From Jatrophihabitans sp. GAS493 (GTDB lineage: Bacteria; Actinomycetota; Actinomycetes; Mycobacteriales; Jatrophihabitantaceae): 64,000 bases of DNA. The translations under genes and the position numbers were made by a program. The stretch covers positions 2,976,001-3,040,000 of the forward strand of contig NZ_LT907982.1 of assembly GCF_900230215.1 (NCBI RefSeq), in the 5' to 3' direction. Shown one piece after another: positions 42,269-52,218 of this stretch. Numbering within the stretch: position 1 is the first letter of the stretch; the number at the start of each line of letters is the position of its first letter. The notes under the pieces are model-generated. The model had not been told where the DNA came from and did not search any database. It saw only the letters and a program-made list of their open reading frames with translations.

Positions 42269-42508
42269 GACGCCACGGTCGATCTGAACCGGCCGCTCAA
42301 TCAGGCCGACGTGACGAAGCTGGCGGCGATGCCCCCGGTGTCGAGCACGCTCAAGGGCGTCACGGTCGAGCTCTACGGGGTCGGGGCTACGCGTGACACA
42401 GCGCCGGCGCCGGCGGACTGGATCAGTTTCATTAGCTCATTTGCCACCCAGGTCTGCGAGCGGACGAAGGCGACCTGCGAATCCCGGACCCAGTACCCAT
42501 CGGCCTAG
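42245..42508 (+). pseudogene. Fragment related to the vWA-like part of the lipoprotein
   Basis: A plus-strand frame with excellent third-position GC, opened by a stop at 42242 rather than by a start. LKGVTVELYGVGATRDTAP and FISSFATQVCERTKA resemble the lipoprotein middle (GWQFYAVGADRGMPDA and FWRQFALKCGG) in spacing of Gly-Ala-x-Arg and Cys. It is a 3' remnant of a larger gene whose front is missing, supporting a deletion at the right end of the island. Confidence 0.5.
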
Positions 42509-42569
42509 GCGGCGGTATCCCTGGCGACTTAGCCCTTCAGGGATACTTCGCTGGGGGAGGGCCGGGAGC

Positions 42570-45464
42570 GTGCGGGAAGTGGTGAGCGGCATTAGAAGCA
42601 ATGTCGGATCTCGCCGATCGCGCGCCGCCTTGATTCTGGCGTTGCTGCTTGGTGTCATCGGCGGTGGCCTGCTTGCCGCGCCCGCAGCAGAGGCGGCGCC
42701 GCTTCGGGTGACGCCACAGATGCTGCGGGCCGACATGGTTACCGCGGATCAGCTGCCGGGTTTCTACGTCAACAGCGACCACGAAGTGCCGCTGACCGAC
42801 GTCATCGGAGGGACGTCTAAGTACTACCAGGACCTGCGCCGACAGGGGCTGCAAGCGTCCTGGAGCCGCGGATTACTCAGCTCGAATGGGCTCCAGCAAC
42901 TGAGCATCAGGCTGGTGGCCTGGCAGAACCTCGAGTCACCGAAGGCGGCGGCGACGAAAGTAGGACCGGATGTCGCCGGCCTACCGAGCGGTTGGCATGG
43001 CCGCCTTAACGTCTCGAACCAGCAGGTCTACGAACTGGACGCCGACTTCGCCAAGTCCGCCGTCTCGATCGAGATCCTCGGCGAGGTAGTGAGCCACGAT
43101 GCCGTGGCGCACGACGAGCTCGTCGCGCTGATGAACGATGTTGCCACGCTGCAGGCTCAACGCGTGCCGGACTATCCGCAGGTGAATTTTGCAGGCGTGT
43201 CGACGTCGTCGACACGCCTGCAGCTCTTCTTCGGAGTGCCGATCTACGTGCTGCTGGTGCTGGCGCTGACGGCCTTGTGGGCGGGTCTGCGCGACCGGGG
43301 CAGCCGCGACCGCTGGCTGCGATTCTTTCGCGCTCGCCCGAACCAACCGTTACCGCCGGATGTGCGCGACGTCAGCCTCGCTTCGAACACCCTGATCCGC
43401 GTCTACCGCCACCGTACTGCAGTGCGCTTCGCCGTCGTCGCCGTCATCTATGGCGTTACGTTCCCGTTCGCACTGATCGTTCAGGGCAGCGTCCTACTCG
43501 CGGTCGGCGTATTGAGCTTCATCCGCCAGATCGTGCGGGCGCGGCGGTCGTCCCGGTACAGCTTCCAGGCCCCCTATTCGGCTCGCACGCTGGTCATCGG
43601 CGCGGCCGGTTCATTGCTCAGCCTCGCGCTGGCCGCAGCTGGGCTGCTTGCGTTCTTCATCTTTGTGGTCATCGAATTGGTCGGTTTCCACGGGCAGGTG
43701 TCGGCGGAACTAGAGCGACTCTCGCAATTGTTCTACGCAGGCGCAGCGCTCTTTCTGCTCTGGCTATCGGACGTGCCGTATCGGCTGGCACGTCGGTTCT
43801 GGTCGCGGAGGACGCAGGATCTGCTCCGGCAGGACACCCGACCCGAGGTGCTCTACCTGCGAAGCTGGGGCGATGACCGGATCCGCGTCCGGGTGCATCG
43901 CAGCGGTCGGCAGTCGGTTCTGGACCGGCTCTCGTTGCGCCGCCGCGACAGTCTCGAGGAGCTCATCGCCTGGGCGGCGTGGGAGCGGGGCCCGGTGGTC
44001 GGTCTGGGCGAACCGGGGACCCGACTGCCGCCGCTGGGCGCCGCGCGCGAGTTCTATCCCGACGAACACTGGCAATTCGCGGTGCAGTCGAAGATCGATA
44101 GTTCGTCGATGATCATTTTGTTCGCCGGCGCGACCGCGAACCTGGAATGGGAGCTGGCCGAGGTGTTGCGGCGCGGTGCGCTCACCCGGACCGTCGTTGT
44201 CTTCCCGCCCTCATCGGCGGGTGAGCAGGTCGGGCGCGAACGATCGGTGCTGCGCAACCTGCCGGTGGAGCCGAGTCTGTTGGCGACCGTCCACCAGGCC
44301 GGCTTGCATCCCTTGCTGCTCGCCTTCGATGCGCACAATCGGAGGCCGGTCCTCTTCAGCGGCGTGTGCCGCGACGATGTCAGCTTCGAGCGCGCCTGGA
44401 CCGACGCGGCGGCCCTCGTGGCCACCAACGCGGCCGGGCAGTCGGCCTTGCCGCTCGCGATCCCGGCGTCGTACTTCGCTTCGCTGCCGGTGTTTTCCCC
44501 GAGCCCGCCCCGCCGCCGGCGCACTCGGCGCCGACGCAATTGGAACGCGGTCGTCTGGACGGTGGCGCTGGTGCTGTGGAGCACTACCACAGCCGTGGAC
44601 TACGTCGGTGGGCACAATAGCGATCCGACGGCGCACATCGCTTCATCCTCGATCCTGGCTCGGGTCAGCGCTGACACGCTGGGAGCGGCTCCAGGCCTCG
44701 ATTGGATCGCCGGGACGCAGGCCGACCAGCTGGTCCTGTCGGCGGCCGGGGCGACCGCGCCCCGCGCAGTGAGCACGCCCCGTCCTCCGAATCGGATTGT
44801 CGGCGACCGCAGCGCCGTTTATTACACGCTGCCGATCGACCAGCAAATCCGCGCGGTCGCTCACGACGGGACGCCGTTGTGGACGGCCGACCTGCACGCA
44901 GACGTAGGCGACATCGCGGTGAACGACTCGGGACTCTTCGTCAGTCTGCCGGAGTCGGGATCGGTCGAAGAACTCGATCCGGCCACCGGCGCGGTACGGG
45001 CGCAGGTGAGCGTCGGTGCCCACCCCAAGTGGCTGGTAGCCGATGGTTCGCTGCTGTACGTCGCGGATCCTTCCGGCCTCGTCACCTCGATCGACCTACC
45101 TGCGCTGCGGGTGCGGTCTTCGGTGCATCTCGGCCTAAGCCCGTCGGGGCTCATCGAGTCGGGCGGCGACGTGGCCGTTCCCAGCATCGTCGACGACGCC
45201 GTGGTCGGGTTCGACGCCGCCTCCGGGCGTCAGCTCTGGCGAACGCCCCTCACCTTCCCGACCTTGAGTCTGGCCGTGGACGGCACACGGGCGGTCATCG
45301 CCATCCAGGGTCCTGGGCACACCGGTCTGGTTGCCTTCGATCTGATGACCGGCGCCATCGTGCGAACCTGGTCGCTTCCCGCGGTCGCCGCAGACGTGAT
45401 CATTGACGGCGACCGCTACGTCTGTACCCTGCCGAGCCTGGGCATCGTGATGCAGGTGTCCTGA
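42570..45464 (+). CDS. Membrane TIR-like protein with beta-propeller (paralogue C)
   Basis: About 964 residues. The GTG at 42570 (or 42579/42582) starts a signal-peptide-like segment (AALILALLLGVIGGGLLAAP); an exported domain follows, then membrane segments near 230-250, 290-315, 345-375 and 390-405. The TIR-like domain carries YLRSWGDDR (429-437), GPVVGLGEPGTRLPPLGAA (~474-492), EFYPDEHWQFAV and LEWEL (~525-530). After another membrane segment (about 655-675) the last ~260 residues are a PQQ/YVTN-type beta-propeller with strands such as VAHDGTPLWTADL and GFDAASGRQLWRTPL. A sensor propeller outside linked to a cytoplasmic TIR-like enzyme fits a signalling or immune role; this is inference. 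Confidence 0.7.
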   Translation: MREVVSGIRSNVGSRRSRAALILALLLGVIGGGLLAAPAAEAAPLRVTPQMLRADMVTADQLPGFYVNSDHEVPLTDVIGGTSKYYQDLRRQGLQASWSRGLLSSNGLQQLSIRLVAWQNLESPKAAATKVGPDVAGLPSGWHGRLNVSNQQVYELDADFAKSAVSIEILGEVVSHDAVAHDELVALMNDVATLQAQRVPDYPQVNFAGVSTSSTRLQLFFGVPIYVLLVLALTALWAGLRDRGSRDRWLRFFRARPNQPLPPDVRDVSLASNTLIRVYRHRTAVRFAVVAVIYGVTFPFALIVQGSVLLAVGVLSFIRQIVRARRSSRYSFQAPYSARTLVIGAAGSLLSLALAAAGLLAFFIFVVIELVGFHGQVSAELERLSQLFYAGAALFLLWLSDVPYRLARRFWSRRTQDLLRQDTRPEVLYLRSWGDDRIRVRVHRSGRQSVLDRLSLRRRDSLEELIAWAAWERGPVVGLGEPGTRLPPLGAAREFYPDEHWQFAVQSKIDSSSMIILFAGATANLEWELAEVLRRGALTRTVVVFPPSSAGEQVGRERSVLRNLPVEPSLLATVHQAGLHPLLLAFDAHNRRPVLFSGVCRDDVSFERAWTDAAALVATNAAGQSALPLAIPASYFASLPVFSPSPPRRRRTRRRRNWNAVVWTVALVLWSTTTAVDYVGGHNSDPTAHIASSSILARVSADTLGAAPGLDWIAGTQADQLVLSAAGATAPRAVSTPRPPNRIVGDRSAVYYTLPIDQQIRAVAHDGTPLWTADLHADVGDIAVNDSGLFVSLPESGSVEELDPATGAVRAQVSVGAHPKWLVADGSLLYVADPSGLVTSIDLPALRVRSSVHLGLSPSGLIESGGDVAVPSIVDDAVVGFDAASGRQLWRTPLTFPTLSLAVDGTRAVIAIQGPGHTGLVAFDLMTGAIVRTWSLPAVAADVIIDGDRYVCTLPSLGIVMQVS

Positions 45465-45790
45465 GCTCTGTCGCCGAATCAGCTAACCGACTTGGACTGC
45501 GTTCAACCGGGGTGCTGGCGCCGGTGGTTCGGAGAATGACCGGATGGAGTGTGCGTCCACGAACGCACCGAACCAGAGGGGATCTCCTCGTTGAGCGCGG
45601 AGTCGATGGCCGGCCGGACGAGTTCCTCGACGACATCACTTCGGCCCGGGTCGAGCACCTTCATTACGCTTGCCGACACACCCTCGCAATCGCCGGGTGA
45701 CTCAGGAAAGCGAGTCCCCGAACTTGGCGGGAGGCCTCAAGGCGCCGTTCCTGTTCGGGGTGCGCCGCGAAGACCGTTGGGAGGAGATAC
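45465..45790. other. Intergenic 326 bp
   Basis: Between paralogues C and D. Short open stretches on both strands have poor codon bias. GGAGGAG at about 45779-45785 is the ribosome binding site of the next gene. I see no RNA gene or convincing ORF. Confidence 0.5.
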
Positions 45791-47752
45791 GTGACTCACG
45801 TCGTTGCTGCAATCGCCTCTCATACCTGGGTGCAGATCCTTTTGGGCGTCGTCCTCGTGCTTGGGTTGATCAAACACTTTGGCATCAAGGACCTCTCCAT
45901 TTTCCTTTTTGGGTTCGTGCTTCCGCTCGGGCTCATAGTCGGGAGCGCATTTCTACTACAAAAACCTCGGACGTTTGACCCGCGCTCGAAACGCTGCGAT
46001 GCGGTGATGAAGACGCTGTCTTCGGTTGTGGACTTCGGAGCGTCGGAGAACTCGATCAAGTCAAGTCGTGTGTCGGCTAAGGTAGCGAAGGGCGATACAC
46101 GAGGTCTTGAAGGTTACTGGTCGAACGAGTGCGTCGCTTACAGCGCCTTCAGTGACAAAGACTTGAGTGTGGTTGTCAACGTCGGAGACTTCGGCACGCA
46201 CTCGTTCGCGGCAGGTGAGGTCTGGCAAGGCGGACAGAAGTTGGAGATTCCTTCTGGCGCTCCTGGCACGCCGCGTCTGTTGGCCGCTTGGAAGAGCGGA
46301 ACCGCTGTGGTCATTAACTACCAGTTCGCAACTGGTCGCCTTTGGGCCAGCATCCAGGTGACATTTGCCTATCCGACGAGCTACTCGCTCGATCAGGGGA
46401 CAGCGAAGACGGTACAGATCGCCTCAGACTTCTACCGTCATATGCCTACCACGCGGGACCTTGACGTTGACCGGCAGTTCCGCGATCACCTCGCGTGGGT
46501 GTGGGCCGCGTGGATTGTCCTTCTGGCCCTAGTTCCTGTCCTTCTTGCGCCGTTCATAGCGGGCCGCGCGATCACGAAGTGGAAGCTGCTGGTCGTCTTG
46601 GTGGGGGTCGCGAAGTTGGTGGGCAGAGAGAAGAGCGGTCCACTTCCGGGGCTCTCCCTCGTGCGAAGCATGAGGGTTGCTCGGCTTGCCCGCTCCGGGA
46701 GCGCGTTCCTGGTCACGATTCTTTGGGGTGCAGCGACGCTCGCTTTGGTGTGGGTGCTACCGTCACAGTTCTCCCTGCTTGCCACCGCGGCGGTGATTGC
46801 CGCGATTTTCCTGCCGGTTGAGGTACTGCGAACAGCGCTCTTGGGGGCCACGCGTCAATATCGGTACCTGCGCCCGAACTCCGCTGCCGAGTGGCAACGA
46901 GTACTCGTTCTCGCCTTGATCGACTCTGTGTTCGTGGGTGGCGTCATGTACGTGGCGGCCCGTCTCGCGGTCGCGTGGATGATGGTTCCGTTGGCCGCCG
47001 ACAACAACGGAGGATCTTGGGCGGCACTGATCTGGGCAGTTTTCCTCGGGCCGGTGGTATTTCTGATCATGAGTTTCCTTCTGCAACTGGCGCGGCCGCT
47101 GCGGAGAAGGTCGGCAGAGCAGGTTATGCAGCGTGACCAGCGCAAACAGCTGCTCTACCTGCGTTCCTTCAGAGACGATCGCGTGAGCATGCCAACGCAC
47201 TTTTCGCTGTTCAACCCGCTTTCATATGTTTTCGACTGGAACCGCGTGGAGCCCTACGAGGAATTTCTGGCAAGAGCGCTTTGGAGGAATGGCCCGGTGC
47301 TGGCCGTGGGGCGGCCCGGTGAGCGTCGAGCACCTCTTGGCGCGGCCCGCGTCTACTATCCGGACGAGGCTTGGCAGTCCGCGGTCACGAACCTGATTCA
47401 GTCAAGTGAGTTGCTAGTGGTCACGATGGGCAGGACGGCTGGCCTGAGCTGGGAACTGGCCCAACTAAAAAGTCTTGGTGCACTCGGGAAGGCCATCGTG
47501 CTCGTGCCACCAACAGCCGGTGACTTGACGCGAGTTGCAGTCCTAGCCAAGGAGCTTGACGTCGAGGACGTGTGGAGCGGCGATGAGGGCGCCCTCGTTC
47601 CAAGCGCCTTCTGGTTTGACCTCCAGAGTCGGCCTCAAGCTCTCTATGCAGACGTGCTTGATGACACGGCCTACGAAGTGAGCATCGGCTATGCGATTAG
47701 GCGCATTCGGGGTGAAAGGGAAACCCTGGAGCGCATGCTACAAGACGGTTGA
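45791..47752 (+). CDS. Membrane TIR-like protein (paralogue D)
   Basis: 653 residues; GTG start with GGGAGGAG upstream. A membrane segment at about 11-50, an extracytoplasmic domain (about 50-225), then membrane segments near 240-262, 300-350, 375-400 and 412-435 precede the cytoplasmic domain: YLRSFRDDR (456-464), GPVLAVGRPGERRAPLGAA (~501-519), VYYPDEAWQSAV and LSWEL (near 552). The third codon positions are less GC-biased than in its neighbours, hinting at a separate origin or weaker adaptation. Same motif order as paralogues B, C and E. Ends with a charged helix and no Clp_N tail. Confidence 0.7.
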   Translation: MTHVVAAIASHTWVQILLGVVLVLGLIKHFGIKDLSIFLFGFVLPLGLIVGSAFLLQKPRTFDPRSKRCDAVMKTLSSVVDFGASENSIKSSRVSAKVAKGDTRGLEGYWSNECVAYSAFSDKDLSVVVNVGDFGTHSFAAGEVWQGGQKLEIPSGAPGTPRLLAAWKSGTAVVINYQFATGRLWASIQVTFAYPTSYSLDQGTAKTVQIASDFYRHMPTTRDLDVDRQFRDHLAWVWAAWIVLLALVPVLLAPFIAGRAITKWKLLVVLVGVAKLVGREKSGPLPGLSLVRSMRVARLARSGSAFLVTILWGAATLALVWVLPSQFSLLATAAVIAAIFLPVEVLRTALLGATRQYRYLRPNSAAEWQRVLVLALIDSVFVGGVMYVAARLAVAWMMVPLAADNNGGSWAALIWAVFLGPVVFLIMSFLLQLARPLRRRSAEQVMQRDQRKQLLYLRSFRDDRVSMPTHFSLFNPLSYVFDWNRVEPYEEFLARALWRNGPVLAVGRPGERRAPLGAARVYYPDEAWQSAVTNLIQSSELLVVTMGRTAGLSWELAQLKSLGALGKAIVLVPPTAGDLTRVAVLAKELDVEDVWSGDEGALVPSAFWFDLQSRPQALYADVLDDTAYEVSIGYAIRRIRGERETLERMLQDG

Positions 47753-47987
47753 CCTCGGAGGTGGGTGGCGTCGGGCTGAGCGTGTGGGGTTCCGAAACGC
47801 AGTGCGTCGCGATCTTGGGCGGCTACGCGGCTGGGAGGTACTCCTTGATGAGGCCGCCGACAATCGGATGGCGGATGCCGGCCGGCCGCGAGTTTGTGGG
47901 TGCTGTCCGCAGCGGTGAGGGCGGTCGATGGGCTTGGCCTCGGTGTGGCCGTTGCTGGTTGTGGTGTGATCCAGTCCCCGTCGGCCA

Positions 47988-49769
47988 CTAGATCACGTTG
48001 GAGGCGATGGCGCGCGCCTGATCCAGACTGAGGGCGAAGAACGGGATGGCCTTCGCGATCGCGCCCTTCCTGTGTTGATGCGCTGCCAGCACGAGGTGGC
48101 TGGTGAGGATTTCTGACGAGCCCATTCGGCGGGCCTCACCCTCAGCACTTCTCAGGATTCCCGGCATGTCGGCGTCGAACTCTGCGGAGGTCGCCCGGAC
48201 ACGGTTGTTCACTGTGAAGGTTGAGATGATTTGTTGGGCGGCCCAGCCTGCGCTGATGCTGGTGAGCGACTCGAAGTCGGATGCAGCGGTAGCGATCAGG
48301 CCAAGGAGGAAGTGCCCTGGTGTGATTGCTGATGCTCCGCGAGAGACAGCCTCGCTCCGAGCCGCTTCCAGGCTGCGCTGCGCATGCAGGCTGAACGGGG
48401 TAGGACCGCGGGAGCTTTCGGCCTTCGGAGCCGGCGACTTTCGGTCGACTGGCTCACTGATAGCGCGCGCGAGAACGTTCGGGATGCGTTGCTCGGGGGG
48501 CTCGATCTCGTGTTCGCGTAGCTCCGTCGCGACGAACGCCTGTACTTTCTCGGCCATCTTGCTCGAGTCCCGGACCAGGACTCGATGGATCGTCAAAGCG
48601 GCGAGGTACTCCAGCGCGGTTCTCCCGAGCGCTGTGTGCACCACTGGAGTCAAGTCGCCAGTGGCGGTGGAAAAGCTGATTCCGACGACGAAATACGGGT
48701 GGTACGAGGCGAGCGGAAAGTCTTCTATACCCAGGTCACTCAGCACGCGCTCCAGGCGGCGGACCGAATGCTGCGGAGTGTCCGGAGGTAGCAGGACGAG
48801 AACCTTCTGAAGCAGCCCCCAGCGCCGCAACTTGTCGATCTCCCAGGCAAGCCCTTGCGTCAGCCCGCCCACCATGACTATGCGTTCGGCTCGGTGCGCC
48901 GTGTATTGGACTGCGTCCTGCCAGCGGTCATCTGGCCAATACGTGCGTGCCGCACCGAGTTCTGGCAGTGGCTCCCCTGGGCGTCCAATGGCAACCAAGG
49001 AGCCACTGGTGAACAGCGACCAGGAGACGAGTTCTTCGAACCGTGAGGGCAACGCCCCGTCGAAGAACGGGCTGGCGAGACTCAGGTCGTTGAAGTTCGC
49101 TGTCACTCGGATGTTGTCGTCGGCAAAGGACCGCAACAGCAGGACTGAGTCCGCCGGTGTTTCTGTTGAGAACCTGACGGTTCGGCGACGGCGCGCTGCT
49201 CGCTCCGCGATGTGCGCCGGGACGTGAGCGACAAGCAGCGTCGCCAACGCGCCTAGATCTAGGGCCAAACCGACAAGCCAACGGCCGTGGTCGCAGCGGT
49301 TCATGCCCGCGTAGGCCAGCCAGATGCCGGCCCAGGCGAGAACTGCGCGGGCAACGAGGCCCGGGCCGACAAGAAGCCACTCAGCCGCAGTTCGTTCGCC
49401 GCCGATGGGCTGATAGCCCTTCCTCTTGTGCCGCGCCGGCGTGAGCGCCACGGCCACGGTGAGATAGGCAGCGAGTCCGAGGGCAACGGTCCGAATCGGT
49501 ACTCCGTATGCACGAATGAGCAGGTAGCCCGGCAGAAACCAGAGCGGCAGCACGAAATCTGCCAGAAAGTTCCGCAGGCCGATGGTACGGTGCACTGCTC
49601 GGTCGATGGGCGACATGACCTCGATGTCGATGCTTTCGAGGTCTTTGGTGAACTGCTCAAGCGAGGCGATGTTGGCCCGCGCGACGAAGCGTTCACGCTC
49701 CCCGCGAGACGTCTGCATGCGCGCTCTCCGTAGAAAGAGAAGCAACAGGACGAAGGCGACGTAACCCAT
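47988..49769 (-). CDS. Membrane TIR-like protein with Clp_N-like tail (paralogue E)
   Basis: 593 residues. The ATG at 49769 overlaps the stop of the Clp_N-TPR gene (TGATG), which fixes the start. Membrane segments lie at about 2-14, 66-112, 131-155 and 164-184. The TIR-like domain: LLRSFADDN (211-219), IGRPGEPLPELGAARTYWP (261-279), DDRWQDAV, LAWEI (Trp309-Glu310). The last ~130 residues are a Clp N-domain-like repeat (GASAITPGHFLLGLIA, SSEILTSHLVLAAHQH). Because a Clp_N protein is encoded just upstream in the same coupled unit, the two tails may interact. Confidence 0.75.
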   Translation of the reverse strand: MGYVAFVLLLLFLRRARMQTSRGERERFVARANIASLEQFTKDLESIDIEVMSPIDRAVHRTIGLRNFLADFVLPLWFLPGYLLIRAYGVPIRTVALGLAAYLTVAVALTPARHKRKGYQPIGGERTAAEWLLVGPGLVARAVLAWAGIWLAYAGMNRCDHGRWLVGLALDLGALATLLVAHVPAHIAERAARRRRTVRFSTETPADSVLLLRSFADDNIRVTANFNDLSLASPFFDGALPSRFEELVSWSLFTSGSLVAIGRPGEPLPELGAARTYWPDDRWQDAVQYTAHRAERIVMVGGLTQGLAWEIDKLRRWGLLQKVLVLLPPDTPQHSVRRLERVLSDLGIEDFPLASYHPYFVVGISFSTATGDLTPVVHTALGRTALEYLAALTIHRVLVRDSSKMAEKVQAFVATELREHEIEPPEQRIPNVLARAISEPVDRKSPAPKAESSRGPTPFSLHAQRSLEAARSEAVSRGASAITPGHFLLGLIATAASDFESLTSISAGWAAQQIISTFTVNNRVRATSAEFDADMPGILRSAEGEARRMGSSEILTSHLVLAAHQHRKGAIAKAIPFFALSLDQARAIASNVI

Positions 49770-51115
49770 CAGTCGGCCACCGCCGAGAGACGCGGCGGCG
49801 CCAGGGGGAGGGAGGAGAGCTCCGTCTGTGCCGTCTCCAATCCATCCTGCAGGCCAGCAGAACGAAGAACGTCTACGGCACGTGAGTAGGCGTCGTGAGC
49901 CCCTTGGTAGTTGCCGCTCCAACGGAGAAGCCGGCCGCTCAGTCCGTGCGCGTTGGCGAGGTCCCCCTTGTCGCCAAGGTGTTCGTAGAGTTCGAGCGCA
50001 CGGCGAGCCCGCTCGATTGCGTTCTGCCTTGCCTCAGCGCTCGGGTAGCGGCCCTCGATATAGGCTGCGGCGACTTGCGCGTGAGCCTCGCCGGCGGTGT
50101 CGGAGACTCGTGACGCCTCGGCGATGGCGACGTTCAGGGTGTCGATCGCCTCGCTGAGGCGTCCCTTCCTGCGTAGGTTATCGGCGGATAGCCGGAGGGC
50201 CCTGCCGCGTTCGAAGGCGTCGCCCGACGCGCGTGCAGCCTCGGCAAGCTCGGTCAACGTGTCGAACTCGGCAGCTGATTCCAACAGCTCGAGCTGCAGG
50301 TCGACGAGAGTGCTCAGCATCTCAGTTCGTAGGTTGGACCCGCGCCATGCCCTGGTTTCGAAACGATACAGGCGGACGTCATCGAGATTGTCGACTAGCT
50401 CGCGGAGGACGACTGACGCTTCGCGTTTTCGGTCGAGCTCGACGAGAAATTCGCCGCGCAGGACCTGTATGAAAACCCAGAGCGTCGAGTCATGCTTCGC
50501 GGCAGCTGCTGCCTGGGCGTAGAGGTCCATGGCCTCATGCTTGTTACCCGCGTCGTACAGCTTATTCGCCTTGCCTGCAATCAAGCGTGCTCTGAGGTTC
50601 GCGCCGATTCCAGACCTCGACTGCTGCACGGGAGAGGGGAGTGACGCGGTGGCCTGTCTGGGCAGGCGGGTGGGTAGCCCATAGCCGTTCAGGATCTCTA
50701 CAACTTTGTGACGCACTTTGGTCAGGTCAGCATCGAAGCTGCGCAGCACGCGCGCGGCGACGCCTTCGCCCTCGCGAACGAGGCCGAGCAGGAGGTGTTC
50801 GGTGCCGATGTGGTCGTGGCCTAGTTCGAGCGCCTCGCGCTCGGAGAGCTCTAGAACTGCTTTGGCTCGCGGAGTAAAGGCGATATGTCCGATCGGTGTC
50901 TCTGCCTCTCGGCCGATGATTTCCTCGATCTGGCTGCGGACAACCTCAAGCGAGACACCAAGTGATTCCAGCGCCTTGGCGGCAACGCCTTCGCCCTCGT
51001 GAATCAGGCCGAGGAGGATGTGTTCAGTGCCGATGTAGTTGTGATTGAGCGCCCTTGCCTCATCCTGTGCTAGAACAACCACCCGTCGCGCGCGATCGGT
51101 GAATTTTTCGAACAT
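49769..51115 (-). CDS. Clp_N domain fused to TPR repeats
   Basis: 448 residues. Residues 1-145 are a textbook ClpC N-domain with both repeats: MFEKFTDRARRVVVLAQDEA, NYIGTEHILLGLIHEGEG, then HDHIGTEHLLLGLVREGEG and FDADLTKVRHKVVEIL. Instead of AAA+ modules the rest (about 170-448) is TPR helices (LYDAGNKHEAMDLYAQAAAA, GRLSEAIDTLNVAIAEA, ALELYEHLGDKGDLANAHGL). With no ATPase it should be an adaptor that mimics or recruits the Clp machine. It is coupled to paralogue E, whose tail has the same domain type. AGGAGG upstream supports the start. Confidence 0.9.
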   Translation of the reverse strand: MFEKFTDRARRVVVLAQDEARALNHNYIGTEHILLGLIHEGEGVAAKALESLGVSLEVVRSQIEEIIGREAETPIGHIAFTPRAKAVLELSEREALELGHDHIGTEHLLLGLVREGEGVAARVLRSFDADLTKVRHKVVEILNGYGLPTRLPRQATASLPSPVQQSRSGIGANLRARLIAGKANKLYDAGNKHEAMDLYAQAAAAAKHDSTLWVFIQVLRGEFLVELDRKREASVVLRELVDNLDDVRLYRFETRAWRGSNLRTEMLSTLVDLQLELLESAAEFDTLTELAEAARASGDAFERGRALRLSADNLRRKGRLSEAIDTLNVAIAEASRVSDTAGEAHAQVAAAYIEGRYPSAEARQNAIERARRALELYEHLGDKGDLANAHGLSGRLLRWSGNYQGAHDAYSRAVDVLRSAGLQDGLETAQTELSSLPLAPPRLSAVAD

Positions 51116-51345
51116 AGTTCCTCCTGGCTAGATTCCCGCACGAACATCCTGCCGGAAAAATGGGTCGATCCGACGCAGTTACTTCGGAATTCAGAGTCGG
51201 GTCGTGCGGTGGACGACCCAGCGCAGGACCGCCGCCGCGACCACCCCGCGAGCTGACGTCGGGAGGAGTCAAATTCGGCGACCGCGCCACCAGTGCGTTC
51301 CAGGTCGGGATCGGCGAGCCGGTGAGCCCGGGCAGCCTGACCGCG

Positions 51346-51640
51346 ATGGTTTCAGTGTGCGGATCGCGTCCCCGCTCCTGGTCTACTTCGCCGACATGTT
51401 CTTCGGCGGCTTCGGCCTTGGCCGCCGCCTCGGGCTGGGCTATGAAAACCACCACCCTTGCCTTCGAGGCCGCGGGTAACAACTTCGAACTCGGGATCGC
51501 TGTCGCGATCGGGACCTTCGGCGTCACGTCTGGCCACGCACTCGCGGGAGTCGTCGGGCCGCTGATCCAGGTCCCGGCGCTCGTCGGACTCGTCTACGTC
51601 TCTTTATGGATCAGACGCCGCTACTACTCAGGGACTGATA
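51346..51640 (+). pseudogene. ACR3-type arsenite transporter, C-terminal fragment
   Basis: In one frame [17 protein letters not shown], then in another [20 protein letters not shown] and [18 protein letters not shown]: the last helices of ACR3 split by a frameshift near 51440 and lacking the front. It is directly followed by a broken arsC, so this is a decayed ars operon. Confidence 0.85.
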
Positions 51641-52052
51641 TGGCCGATACACCGGAAGTGCTGTTCGTTTTGCGTCCACAACGCCGGCCGATCCCAGATG
51701 GCCGCCGCGCTGCTCGAGCGCCACTCCGGCGGCCGAGTGCGCGTCCGTTCGGCCGGTTCCAACCCCGGCCAATTAGGTCAACCCGGCCGTCATCGCAGTC
51801 ATGACCGAGATTGGCCTCGACCTGACCAAGGAAGTCCCCAGGCCGCTGATCACCGAGATCGTCCACGCCGACGACGTCGTCATCACCGTGGGTGGCGGCG
51901 ACGCGTGCCCGATCTTTCCCGGGAAGCGTTACCTCGAGTGGGAGCTAACCGACCCCGCCGGGCTTACCGTCGAGCAGATCCGCCCCATCCGCGACGACAT
52001 CGAGCGCCGCGTCCGCACACTGCAGGCCGGACCCCTCGCCCGCTCCACATAG
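51640..52052 (+). pseudogene. arsC: Arsenate reductase (LMW-phosphatase type), frameshifted
   Basis: [10 protein letters not shown] is followed after a one-base insertion (near 51672) by [18 protein letters not shown] in the next frame, the CX5R active site of LMW-PTPase-type arsenate reductase. A second frameshift near 51775 precedes the C-terminal part (TEIGLDLTKEVPRPLI, VVITVGGGDACP, WELTDPAGLTVEQIR). The gene is broken twice. It supports old ars genes at this edge of the island. Confidence 0.85.
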
Positions 52053-52218
52053 TTACCAGCATCAGTTGCGTCGAGTTCAAGCCGCGGAGCATTGTCCTCG
52101 ATTCCAGGCTTGATGTTGTGAAGCACGATGGAACGGCATGTTCGTTCGTGGCAGCCTCTGATGCTCGAATGGAAGCGCGGCCGACAGACAGATTTCGACC
52201 CGACGCCGGATCAAGGCC

